Origin: JAVBPP01 sp031549535
GTDB lineage: Bacteria > Bacillota > Clostridia > Oscillospirales > Acutalibacteraceae
Length of the DNA stretch: 24,063 nt
Reading direction: 5' to 3'
Assembly (NCBI GenBank): GCA_031549535.1
Contig: JAVBPP010000058.1
Location: 1 to 24,063 of the forward strand
The translations under genes and the position numbers were made by a program. The notes under the pieces are model-generated. The model saw nothing but the letters and a program-made list of their open reading frames with translations. It had not been told where the DNA came from and ran no database searches. Of the stretch, positions 1 through 6,518 are shown one piece after another. How positions within the stretch are numbered: position 1 is the first letter of the stretch; each line of letters opens with the position of its first letter.

Positions 1-11
1 ATCCTTTTCTG

Positions 12-1082
12 CTATTTTATAGCCTCATGTTCGCAGTATTTACAAATCAATTTATCGCCCTGTTCCTCAAACAAGGCCGGAAGATAGCGCTCCGTTTGTG
101 TGATGCAGCGCATATTGGCGCATTTTGCGTTGTGGGTAGATTCCAGCTTTTCCGGAACTTGATAGCGGCGATTTTCTAAAATGCGCATAATCAGAGCCAT
201 GCGTGCAAACATGCCGTATTCCGTCTGCTCAAAGTATTTTGCACGCGGGTCATCGTCCACATCCACAGAGATTTCATCCACGCGCGGCAGCGGGTGCAAA
301 ACGCGCAAATCCGGTTTTGCGAGCGCCATTTTTTCGCTGTCCAGCACAAAGACACCCTTCTGCGCCTGATAGGCCTCCTCCGAGGGAAAGCGCTCCTTTT
401 GAATGCGGGTCATATAAAGCACATCCAGCTCCCCGATGGATTCCTCCAGGCTCTCGGAAAAGCTGTATTGGCAGCCGTGTGCTTCCAGATAGTCAATGCA
501 ATATTGGGGCACACGCAGCTCCGGTGTGGAAATCATGACAAAACGGTTATTTTGATATTTTGCAAGGCTCTTCATCAGGGAATGCACGGTTCTGCCGTTG
601 CGGTTATCGCCGCACAGGCCAATCGTCAAGTTATCCAGATGCCCTTTTTCGTAGCTCAACGTTACAAGGTCTGTGAGGGTTTGAGTGGGGTGCATGTGGC
701 CGCCGTCCCCCGCGTTAATGACCGGGCAACGGGAATATAAGGAGGCCGCAAGCGCAGCCCCCTCAAATGCGTTTCGGATGACAATCACATCTGCATAGTT
801 ACTCACCACGCGGATGGTATCTTTCAGACTTTCCCCCTTGGAAACGGAGGAACTGCCGGGGTCGTTGAAGCCAATGAGCTTGCCGCCCAGGCGCAGCATG
901 GCCGCTTGAAAGGACATTTGCGTGCGGGTAGACGGCTCATAAAAAAGCGTCGCCATAATTTTGCCGTGGCAATGGTCGGTAAAATAGCTCGGATTCTCTT
1001 GAATCACACCCGCCGTGCGCACCAGCTCATTTAAGTCCGACGGCAGCAAGTGCTCCAGATCTATGATATCTTTTGCCTGCAT
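12..1082 (-). CDS. pyrB: Aspartate carbamoyltransferase catalytic chain with C-terminal PyrI-like zinc module
   Basis: Catalyses carbamoyl phosphate + aspartate to carbamoyl aspartate, the second step of de novo pyrimidine synthesis, in the cytosol. The 356-residue product carries the carbamoyl-phosphate loop FYEPSTRT (47-54), SKGES (81-85), HPTQTLTDL (131-139) and HPLPRVDE (263-270). A normal catalytic chain is about 305-310 residues. Here a tail at about 318-356 holds four cysteines, C321, C326, C347 and C350, as C-x4-C and C-x2-C. This is the spacing pattern of the zinc domain of the regulatory chain PyrI, but the nucleotide-binding half of PyrI is absent. It is monocistronic behind its own sigma-A promoter, with a leader of only about 20 nt, so no PyrR attenuator is visible. 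The ATG follows a GGGG-type ribosome site. The family call is very secure; the zinc role is inferred from spacing. Confidence 0.95.
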   Translation of the reverse strand: MQAKDIIDLEHLLPSDLNELVRTAGVIQENPSYFTDHCHGKIMATLFYEPSTRTQMSFQAAMLRLGGKLIGFNDPGSSSVSKGESLKDTIRVVSNYADVIVIRNAFEGAALAASLYSRCPVINAGDGGHMHPTQTLTDLVTLSYEKGHLDNLTIGLCGDNRNGRTVHSLMKSLAKYQNNRFVMISTPELRVPQYCIDYLEAHGCQYSFSESLEESIGELDVLYMTRIQKERFPSEEAYQAQKGVFVLDSEKMALAKPDLRVLHPLPRVDEISVDVDDDPRAKYFEQTEYGMFARMALIMRILENRRYQVPEKLESTHNAKCANMRCITQTERYLPALFEEQGDKLICKYCEHEAIK

Positions 1083-1108
1083 AACACAACCCCGTTTCTG
1101 TTTTTTCT

Positions 1109-1137
1109 ATTGTAAACTGCCACGGTTCGCTTGTCAA
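1109..1137 (-). promoter_or_regulatory. Sigma-A promoter of pyrB
   Basis: Read on the minus strand, this is TTGACA, a 17-bp spacer, then TACAAT. It lies about 27 bp upstream of the pyrB start and just beyond the stop codon of the MerR gene, so pyrB can be transcribed independently. The short leader leaves no room for an attenuator hairpin. Confidence 0.85.
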
Positions 1138-1157
1138 TGACGGCGCTGGCTTGTTGC

Positions 1158-1901
1158 CTATACTTTTTTGCAATAATGCCGTATGGCGTCGGAGATAAAC
1201 TGCGCCGTTCCTGTGCCGTATTGATCAATGTTTTTTGTAAAGCGTTCGTCCGCAACATACATTTCACCCAATCCGGCAAGGATTTCATCGCTGCAATGGT
1301 AAAAGTATTTGGTGATACTCCCCTGCCAATCGGCTACCAGCTGCTGTGCCGGCTGCTCTGCGGGGTCGGCGCCCTCCTTCGCTAAATGCGCAAAACCGGT
1401 ATAGATTCTGTCGTTGTTCGCGCTGATTTCCGCCCACTCCCGCTTGCCGTATTGTGCGGTTTTTTTTGCGCTCTCGTGGTAGGCCTGCGTGTTGCCCCAG
1501 CGTTCTTTTACCTCTTCGGCGTATTCCTGCTTGGCCTGTTCAATTGCACTCATATCAAATTCCTCAAATTGCATGGTATTTTCTCCTTTCATCGTATCTT
1601 CCAGAAGGCGGATTAAGCCATCCAAGCGCTCCCGCTTGAGCAGCAGCAGCTTTTTATGGTTCCGCAACGTTTTTTGCCTGTCAGTCCGCTCCTCTTTCAT
1701 GACGCGCCGAATCTCCTTCAGCGAGAAATCCAGTTCACGGAAAAACAAAATTTGCTGCAGACGTTCCAGCGCTGCATCGTCATACAAGCGATAGCCCGCC
1801 TCGCTCAGCGTTGTTGGCGGAAGTAAGCCGATTTCATCATAATAGTGCAAGGTGCGCACGCTTACACCGGATAAGGCAGAAACCTCCTGTACGGTTTTCA
1901 T
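1158..1901 (-). CDS. MerR-family regulator with TipAS-type drug-binding domain
   Basis: Cytoplasmic transcriptional activator of the TipAL/Mta/SkgA class. These proteins bend MerR-type promoters and sense amphipathic antibiotics or peptides. The 247-residue product has the MerR winged helix at about 2-70 (SVRTLHYYDEIGLLPP and GYRLYDD are diagnostic), a long coiled-coil dimerisation helix at about 72-108, and a TipAS domain at about 115-247 (WGNTQAYHES, ending ISDAIRHYC). I chose the start at 1901 because AAGGAGGG precedes it by 6 nt; an in-frame ATG at 1925 would overlap the promoter -10 region and has no ribosome site. A MerR-type operator/promoter lies directly upstream, so autoregulation is likely. 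No transporter gene is attached, so its target beyond itself is unknown. Confidence 0.9.
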   Translation of the reverse strand: MKTVQEVSALSGVSVRTLHYYDEIGLLPPTTLSEAGYRLYDDAALERLQQILFFRELDFSLKEIRRVMKEERTDRQKTLRNHKKLLLLKRERLDGLIRLLEDTMKGENTMQFEEFDMSAIEQAKQEYAEEVKERWGNTQAYHESAKKTAQYGKREWAEISANNDRIYTGFAHLAKEGADPAEQPAQQLVADWQGSITKYFYHCSDEILAGLGEMYVADERFTKNIDQYGTGTAQFISDAIRHYCKKV

Positions 1902-1925
1902 AGCTTTTCCCTCCTTCCAAAACAT

Positions 1926-1956
1926 ACTCTACACTATGACGTAACGTGAGAGTCAA
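1926..1956 (-). promoter_or_regulatory. MerR-type promoter/operator with 19-bp spacer
   Basis: On the minus strand: TTGACT, a 19-bp spacer containing CTCACGTTACGTCATAG, then TAGAGT. The over-long 19-bp spacer with a CACGT-centred dyad is the hallmark of promoters activated by MerR/TipA proteins, which untwist the DNA to realign the two boxes. It lies 25 bp upstream of the TipA-type gene start, implying positive autoregulation. Seen directly; the regulator-site pairing is inferred from position. Confidence 0.82.
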
Positions 1957-1973
1957 GTGTTTTTGCAAAAAAT

Positions 1974-2001
1974 TCTGCCACACAAAAAAATGTATGGCAG
2001 A
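1974..2001. repeat. Small inverted repeat between operator and hairpin repeat
   Basis: TCTGCCA (1974-1980) and TGGCAGA (1995-2001) form perfect 7-bp arms around an A-rich 14-nt loop. No T-run follows on either strand, so it is not a convincing terminator. It sits 10 bp from the 158-bp element and may simply be upstream sequence of the MerR promoter. Confidence 0.4.
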
Positions 2002-2010
2002 CGGCACGTT

Positions 2011-2168
2011 ATACTAATTCCAAGTAGAAAACTCGAATAGATTTGCGTGGATTTTTTGCGTTGTGCGCGGCGGACGACGCTGCTTTACTGTCGTAAAGCA
2101 AGGAGGACAACAAAGCACAGCGCGAAAAAGACCGCAAAGATATCGAGATTTTTGCTTGGAATTAGTAT
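2011..2168. repeat. 158-bp imperfect hairpin repeat, copy A
   Basis: The ends are perfect 14-bp inverted repeats: ATACTAATTCCAAG at 2011-2024 and its complement at 2155-2168. Inside, 2052-2066 pairs with 2115-2129 over 15 bp with two G-U pairs, TTTGCG (2042-2047) pairs with CGCAAA (2133-2138), and CTCGA (2032-2036) with TCGAG (2143-2147). The apex is GCTTTAC (2082-2088), loop TGTC, GTAAAGC (2093-2099). A purine-rich internal loop (2067-2080 and 2101-2114) lies below the apex. It is about 90% identical to copy B at 7320-7477, of identical length. It touches the stop codon of the minus-strand gene at 2168 and could form a terminator-like RNA hairpin. It could be a MITE-like element or a structured RNA; reading frames across it are judged spurious. 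Confidence 0.9.
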
Positions 2169-2740
2169 TATATAAAGGTTGCCACGGTGGATTGTTTCAA
2201 ATCTTTGCGGGAGCGATTGACACGCAAGAGCAGCCAGGCGGCACTGACGAGCGAAAGCAGCATCACCGGTATTTTCACGGGCAAATACACAGGGAGGGTG
2301 ATAAAGCTCGGCAGGGCAATCACCGCGGACAGCACTACGGACGCCAAAATAAGCGCGCTGCTGTTTTGCTGCCGCTTCACCCGCTTTGCATAGCCCGCCT
2401 TTTCCAGCATTTCCGCCATAGCCTTACCCAGGAACAACAAAAAGCCGATGTTGCACACAAGGGTCAGAACATCGCCAAACCAGGCATAAAAGCCCGCGTG
2501 CAGCAGTTCGGCCTTGTCGGCGGAAAGAAGCAGCTGATCCACAATACTCAGCAAAAACAAAACAGAAACAAAGGGCTTTGCCTTAAAAAAGGCAACCGTA
2601 AACGCAGAGAGTGAGGAAAGGCCCAGCCAAATCAGTGCGTAACCCACAAAATCCGCAAGCAAATCAAAATTGCGGTAGCGGAAATGAAGCATAACAAACA
2701 ACAGCCCAATGAGCAGCTTTGCAAAACCAGAATTTTTCAT
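2168..2740 (-). CDS. Uncharacterised small multi-pass membrane protein
   Basis: I do not recognise the family. The 190-residue product is strongly hydrophobic with about five predicted membrane segments (roughly 4-20, 28-60, 78-108, 127-150 and 155-172) and a basic C-terminal tail (RVNRSRKDLKQ). The start at 2740 is chosen because GAGGGGG lies upstream; a longer in-frame start at 2800 would overlap the preceding gene. It begins 4 bp after the stop of the membrane-anchored gene at 2745-3296 and is the last gene of the minus-strand run from mscL. Its stop codon shares a base with the 158-bp hairpin repeat, which may supply the transcript end. Function unknown; it may act with the anchored protein before it. 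Confidence 0.7.
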   Translation of the reverse strand: MKNSGFAKLLIGLLFVMLHFRYRNFDLLADFVGYALIWLGLSSLSAFTVAFFKAKPFVSVLFLLSIVDQLLLSADKAELLHAGFYAWFGDVLTLVCNIGFLLFLGKAMAEMLEKAGYAKRVKRQQNSSALILASVVLSAVIALPSFITLPVYLPVKIPVMLLSLVSAAWLLLRVNRSRKDLKQSTVATFI

Positions 2741-2744
2741 AGCG

Positions 2745-3296
2745 CTATCCCCCTCTTCGTAATGCGGTAAACTGCGTTTGTAACAATTGCAGCAAATCAT
2801 CGCGCTGACTCTCTGAAAACGTATAATAATTGCCGTTTATGTTAATATAAGAGCCTGTTTCGCGAAAGGAGGCACGGATAATTTCTCCGTTCCCGGAGCT
2901 AAGCTTTAATCGAAGAATTGGGTTTTGCTGAGAAATGTCTGTGTAAAAATCCTTTGCGAGCTCGGCCTTCACAAAGCTGGATTCCGACAGAATATCGGCA
3001 AGCATGCGCACGTTTTTTTGAAAAAAGCGAGCCGCATCCTTTCCGCCGCTCGTGCCCAACTGAGTGGGCGACGTATTCTCGTCCGGCGTTTGCACCATTT
3101 GCGTTTCCAACAGAACCGTTGCCTGTTTGGGGAAGGATGCGTGGGTTAGCTTTAAATGGCTGTAAACCTCGGCCGGGAGCGTCAGCGGCGTAAACAGGTA
3201 TTTCGCATTTAAATACGTCATTCCGCCAAGCAATAAAATGAAAGCAACCAAAAGCAGGATGCCCGCTTTTTTGCAGACAGTTTTTGTAAAACTCAT
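2745..3296 (-). CDS. Uncharacterised protein with N-terminal membrane anchor
   Basis: The 183-residue product has one membrane segment at about 10-30 (AGILLLVAFILLLGGMTY) without a lipobox or obvious cleavage site, followed by a soluble outer region of about 150 residues. That region is rich in polar residues and has an ISQQNPILRLKLSSGNGE stretch and a SYININGNYYTFS segment suggestive of beta strands. I cannot assign a family. The start follows an AGGGGGA ribosome site and lies 11 bp after the DUF4091 stop. The next gene starts 4 bp after its own stop, so it is translated as part of the mscL-proC-DUF4091 run. Probably an extracytoplasmic protein paired with the membrane protein downstream. 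Confidence 0.7.
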   Translation of the reverse strand: MSFTKTVCKKAGILLLVAFILLLGGMTYLNAKYLFTPLTLPAEVYSHLKLTHASFPKQATVLLETQMVQTPDENTSPTQLGTSGGKDAARFFQKNVRMLADILSESSFVKAELAKDFYTDISQQNPILRLKLSSGNGEIIRASFRETGSYININGNYYTFSESQRDDLLQLLQTQFTALRRGG

Positions 3297-3307
3297 GTGA
3301 TTTCCCC

Positions 3308-4939
3308 CTATTCTACCGCTTGCGCAATAGCTTCATTGATGCGTTGCCTTGTTTGCAGCAACCATGCATCTCCATGCGGATATTGCTTGAAGGTGATTGG
3401 ATGTTCCAACCCCGCGTTAAGCAGCTGCTCTGTTCGCTCTCTGCCAATCAGAGATTCCAAAAGCTGCAGCGCACGCTGATCTTGATAGGCTTCATAGCAG
3501 GTTTTCAGCCGCAGGGAACACAGCGCCTGCCCACCCTCTCCGGGATAAACCACAAACCCATCGCCGGAGGGGAAGGCTTTGCCGCTGTCCGTCACTTGGA
3601 AGGGGCTAATCTTCTCTTTCGACAGCTGGGTATTATAAAAATTATACCCCCATTGCAAAAATCCCTTCGCCTGCGCTTGATACATTTGAAAACCCAACAC
3701 CCTGGTACGCGCGGACGGCATGGCGAAAAAGCGGTTGGATACATAGTCTTTATGCTGCCCGCAGCAATAATACACCCAAAACTCCGGCACCCTGCCGACA
3801 AACTGCTCCGCATGGTCATTGCTCGGCACAGGAATTTTACAGGCCTTTTTCTCATAGAACTTAAAATCCGACAGTGCATCAAAACTTTTTACGCCCGGGA
3901 ACAGCTGCTCGATAAAATTCGCCTTCATTTTATAGGAGCGATACTGCAGCAGACTCGGTTCGTCGGAAACATGAACATAGCAGCGCTCCTTGATGCCGTG
4001 CTCCTCCAAGTATTGCATCAGCGCAGCCGCAAATTCTGTCAGGAACGCCTTATACGCCTTGCCGTTGGCTCTGGTTTCCCAGCCGAAAATGCGTTTTTCT
4101 TCTCCGTTTACCGTGGCCATAATCTTCGGCGCATTCTTTGCGCCCCACTGGGTATATAAATGTGACAGCTCAAAATACGTCACACCGCAACGGTCGCACA
4201 TCTCTACCCAACGGGTGAGTTTTTCAAAACCAAACTGATATTGTTTGCCATCGTATGTAACATCGACAAGCTGCACAGTTGGGCGCTGCGCACCCACAGC
4301 CGTATCCAGCGCGGGGGTGAACAGCGGCGTCAAAATCATGTTGATTCCATGGTGCGCGGCAGTTTTGATAAAGTTTTCCACAATTCGCCAGTGCTCTTCG
4401 CTGAACACAGGAACGCCGTAAAAATCAGACAGGCAGTCGCAGTAAAACCAATTGGTGCAAATCAGGCTCTGTTCCGGTAAAGCTACCGCTATTACAGTGA
4501 CATCCAATTCCGCCTCTGCCAGCTCGTTCCCATCCTGCAAAAAGCGTACTGTGACTATGTGCTCCCCTGTGGGAACCGCGCCGTTCGGGTCAAGCTCCAC
4601 CCACAGGCTCTCCCACTTGCCCGCACGCAGTGTCATGTTGCCTGTTACGGGGCGCAGTAAATCCGGGAACAGCCCCGGCTCACGGCGCAGATAATAATCG
4701 TCTGAATCCTCACGCACGGGATATTCGCTGGGCAGCTCAAAGACTTGGCTCAGCGCTGCACAGGGGGCAAACACACCGCCCACCTCGGGCTGCAGCGTAA
4801 TTTCCCTATCAGAACATAACGCCACTTGAAAACTCAAGCGTTCATTGCACAGCATGCTGATGGTTCGCAGCGGTTCCGCCACCGGCGCTGCATCTGAAAA
4901 CACCTTGGGCAGGGAGCTGAGCAGTTTGATTTGCAACAT
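3308..4939 (-). CDS. DUF4091 protein, GH123-like glycoside hydrolase candidate
   Basis: The 543-residue protein matches the DUF4091 architecture: an N-terminal beta-sandwich region (about 1-155, with the W-rich KWESLWVELDPNGAVPTGEH segment) and a barrel-like C-terminal half (about 160-460). The motif YVHVSDEPS puts D326-E327 where GH123-type N-acetylhexosaminidases carry their Asp-Glu pair for substrate-assisted catalysis. An aromatic-rich run, FLQWGYNFYNTQLS, matches the conserved end of the family. There is no signal peptide, so it would act in the cytosol on imported glycan fragments or conjugates. The start follows AGAGGGG. It lies between proC (16 bp gap) and the two membrane proteins. 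The family is confident; enzymatic activity and substrate are inference. Confidence 0.82.
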   Translation of the reverse strand: MLQIKLLSSLPKVFSDAAPVAEPLRTISMLCNERLSFQVALCSDREITLQPEVGGVFAPCAALSQVFELPSEYPVREDSDDYYLRREPGLFPDLLRPVTGNMTLRAGKWESLWVELDPNGAVPTGEHIVTVRFLQDGNELAEAELDVTVIAVALPEQSLICTNWFYCDCLSDFYGVPVFSEEHWRIVENFIKTAAHHGINMILTPLFTPALDTAVGAQRPTVQLVDVTYDGKQYQFGFEKLTRWVEMCDRCGVTYFELSHLYTQWGAKNAPKIMATVNGEEKRIFGWETRANGKAYKAFLTEFAAALMQYLEEHGIKERCYVHVSDEPSLLQYRSYKMKANFIEQLFPGVKSFDALSDFKFYEKKACKIPVPSNDHAEQFVGRVPEFWVYYCCGQHKDYVSNRFFAMPSARTRVLGFQMYQAQAKGFLQWGYNFYNTQLSKEKISPFQVTDSGKAFPSGDGFVVYPGEGGQALCSLRLKTCYEAYQDQRALQLLESLIGRERTEQLLNAGLEHPITFKQYPHGDAWLLQTRQRINEAIAQAVE

Positions 4940-4955
4940 AAACTTTAAATCCCCT

Positions 4956-5753
4956 CTACATCGATTTATCGCGGTAATACGCGCTCTCTACCGCCTTGGT
5001 TACCGCGTGTTCAAAGCCGTGTTCCTGCAGAGCTGTAATACCCGCGATGGTGATGCCGCCCGGTGAACAGACACGGTCAATCAGCTCCTGCGGGTGTACG
5101 CCGCTCTCTAAAACCAGCTGTGCGCTGCCTAAAACAGTCTGCACCGCCGCCTTTTGCGCCAGGGCGCGGCTCATGCCGATTTTCACGCCGGCGCGTGTTA
5201 ATTGGTCGATAAATAAAAACGCAAAGGCAGGGCCAGCCCCCGCCAGCACAAAAAACGCAGAAAAGTAGGCTTCGTCCAGCTCCATCTCCTCGCCGAAGGA
5301 GGCGCAGAACAGCCGAAGCATCTGCGTTTGCGCCTGCGTCACATGGGCGTTTGTGCAATGCGCGGTGATAGACTGTGCAATAGCGGCGTTTTGATTGGGC
5401 ATAATACGGGCAACGGCAGTTCCCTTTTGCAGGCAGGCCTCCAGTTTTTCAATCGGAGTCCCAGCCGCCATGGAGATGACCAACAGCTGCCTTTGCGCAA
5501 TCTGCGCCGCAAGCGGTTCCAGCACGGTTTGCATCTGATACGGCTTCACCGCAAAGGCCACCGCGTCACAGGCGGCAAGAACCGAAGCCGCGTCCGTGCA
5601 GGCATGAAAGCCCAACTCCCGCGCGGTTTCCTCCAGGCGCACTGTATCAATATCAAAGGCATAGACATCCTGCATGGCGATGCTTTGGGTGCGTGCCATG
5701 CCGCGCAGCATCGCCGTAGCCTGGTTTCCCACACCGATAAATCCAATTTTCAT
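4956..5753 (-). CDS. proC: Pyrroline-5-carboxylate reductase
   Basis: Reduces pyrroline-5-carboxylate to proline with NAD(P)H, the last step of proline synthesis, in the cytosol. At 265 residues it has the usual length. Visible signatures are the Rossmann loop GFIGVGNQATAM (4-15), AFAVKP (66-71), RIMPN (116-120), AGAGPAFAF (171-179) and the C-terminal signature PGGITIAGI (231-239). In that signature the common Thr after PGG is Ile; the motif is otherwise intact. AGGAGG precedes the ATG, inside the end of mscL, and the stop-to-start gap is 4 bp. No proA or proB is nearby, so it may be one of several paralogues. Co-transcription with the mechanosensitive channel gene hints at osmotic balance (proline as osmolyte), which is inference. 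Confidence 0.93.
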   Translation of the reverse strand: MKIGFIGVGNQATAMLRGMARTQSIAMQDVYAFDIDTVRLEETARELGFHACTDAASVLAACDAVAFAVKPYQMQTVLEPLAAQIAQRQLLVISMAAGTPIEKLEACLQKGTAVARIMPNQNAAIAQSITAHCTNAHVTQAQTQMLRLFCASFGEEMELDEAYFSAFFVLAGAGPAFAFLFIDQLTRAGVKIGMSRALAQKAAVQTVLGSAQLVLESGVHPQELIDRVCSPGGITIAGITALQEHGFEHAVTKAVESAYYRDKSM

Positions 5754-5757
5754 CGTT

Positions 5758-6285
5758 TTACGCCTCCTGTTTTTGCTGCGGCAGCTCCGATGTGCAGTGC
5801 GCGCAACGAACGGCTCCGAGCGGAACCTTGCTTAGGCAATAGGGGCAGTCCTTCTCCGTCGGCGCTGCCGGCTCCGGCTCCTTTTTGCGGATATCCGAAA
5901 GCTTGTTCAGCCCTTTGACCAGCAGAAAGATAACGATGGCCATCACAAGGAAGTCTATCACATTCGAAAGCAGGTTGCCATAATTCAGTGTAATCGCATT
6001 CGCGGCTTTCGCCTGCTTCAGCGTTGCATAATTTGTGCCGTCTAAGGCGACAAACCAATCTGTAAACGCAATCCCCTGCTTGGCCACCAGCTTGGTAATC
6101 AGGCTCACAAAAGGCATGAACACATCGTTCACCACAGAGGTCACAATTTTTTGAAATGCGCCGCCGATAATTACGCCAACCGCCAAATCTATCACATTGC
6201 CGCGCAGAATAAACTTTTTGAACTCACCCACAACACCGAGCTTTTGCATCTTTTCGACGCCCGCCTTCAGTTTTACTTTTGCCAT
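5758..6285 (-). CDS. mscL: Large-conductance mechanosensitive channel with C-terminal zinc ribbon
   Basis: A pentameric membrane channel that opens under membrane tension to release solutes on hypo-osmotic shock. The 175-residue product has the conserved first helix (FKKFILRGNVIDLAVGVIIG, 22-41), an outer loop at about 65-103 and the second helix NVIDFLVMAIVIFLLVKGLN (108-127). The usual short C-terminal bundle is replaced by a linker and a four-cysteine ribbon: C147-x2-C150 and C161-x2-C164 (DCPYC, CAHC). The start at 6285 is chosen for AAGGAAGG just upstream; the frame stays open further upstream but has no ribosome site and would read into the palindromic element. First gene of the run ending at 2168. 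The upstream leader contains the 109-bp palindrome. Confidence 0.93.
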   Translation of the reverse strand: MAKVKLKAGVEKMQKLGVVGEFKKFILRGNVIDLAVGVIIGGAFQKIVTSVVNDVFMPFVSLITKLVAKQGIAFTDWFVALDGTNYATLKQAKAANAITLNYGNLLSNVIDFLVMAIVIFLLVKGLNKLSDIRKKEPEPAAPTEKDCPYCLSKVPLGAVRCAHCTSELPQQKQEA

Positions 6286-6321
6286 GCTGCACCTTCCTTG
6301 CTTTTTTCCTGTTTTTTTGCT

Positions 6322-6430
6322 AATATTACTCCTGCATGTAACAGTCGCGGGTTTTGCGGGATGAAATGCTTTGCTGTATGGGATTTTATCCCGCAAAACC
6401 CGTGCTACTATTTGATGCAGGAGTAATATT
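6322..6430. repeat. 109-bp palindromic element in the mscL-coaX divergent region
   Basis: Perfect 16-bp terminal inverted repeats, AATATTACTCCTGCAT (6322-6337) and its complement (6415-6430), enclose a second perfect 15-bp pair, CGGGTTTTGCGGGAT (6348-6362) and its complement (6388-6402), which extends over a partial AAAT/ATTT pairing. Two nested long stems in 109 bp resemble a MITE or REP-like hairpin. Its sequence is unrelated to the 158-bp repeats. It lies in the leader of mscL and ends inside the -10 box of the candidate mscL promoter. I saw no second copy in the window. Confidence 0.85.
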
Positions 6431-6455
6431 GTACCACATTGCCATTTGATTGCAA
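6428..6455 (-). promoter_or_regulatory. Candidate promoter of the mscL-proC run
   Basis: On the minus strand: TTGCAA, 16-bp spacer, TACAAT. The -10 box overlaps the last 3 bases of the 109-bp palindrome, so the transcript would carry the whole hairpin in a leader of about 135 nt. This is the best match between the two divergent genes, but it has not been tested against alternatives inside the palindrome. Confidence 0.5.
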
Positions 6456-6462
6456 GTTGATT

Positions 6463-6491
6463 TTGACAGATTCCTTTAAATTTGTTATGAT
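6463..6491 (+). promoter_or_regulatory. Sigma-A promoter of coaX
   Basis: TTGACA (6463-6468), 17-bp spacer, TATGAT (6486-6491). It lies 27 bp upstream of the coaX start, with a GGGGGG ribosome site between. It is a near-consensus promoter expected to drive at least coaX and possibly the genes beyond repeat copy B. Confidence 0.85.
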
Positions 6492-6518
6492 AAAAAGAAC
6501 GTATTTTGGGGGGATTCC

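Noticed and set aside
2063..2614. Plus-strand frame beginning inside repeat copy A (MRGGRRCF...)
   Set aside because: The same peptide start recurs at copy B only because the repeat recurs; the differences follow RNA pairing and not codon positions, and the rest is antisense to the membrane protein gene.
3320..4159. A 279-codon plus-strand frame opposite the DUF4091 gene
   Set aside because: Antisense shadow of a well-supported gene, with no motif or ribosome site.
6286..6396. An N-terminal extension of MscL to 6396
   Set aside because: It would translate the palindromic element, MscL conserved sequence begins at MAKVKLK, and the good ribosome site belongs to the start at 6285.
6322..6430. 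Simple rho-independent terminator for the 109-bp palindrome
   Set aside because: It lies upstream of two divergent genes with no gene ending there, has two nested long stems with no T-run directly after them, and has transposon-like perfect ends.
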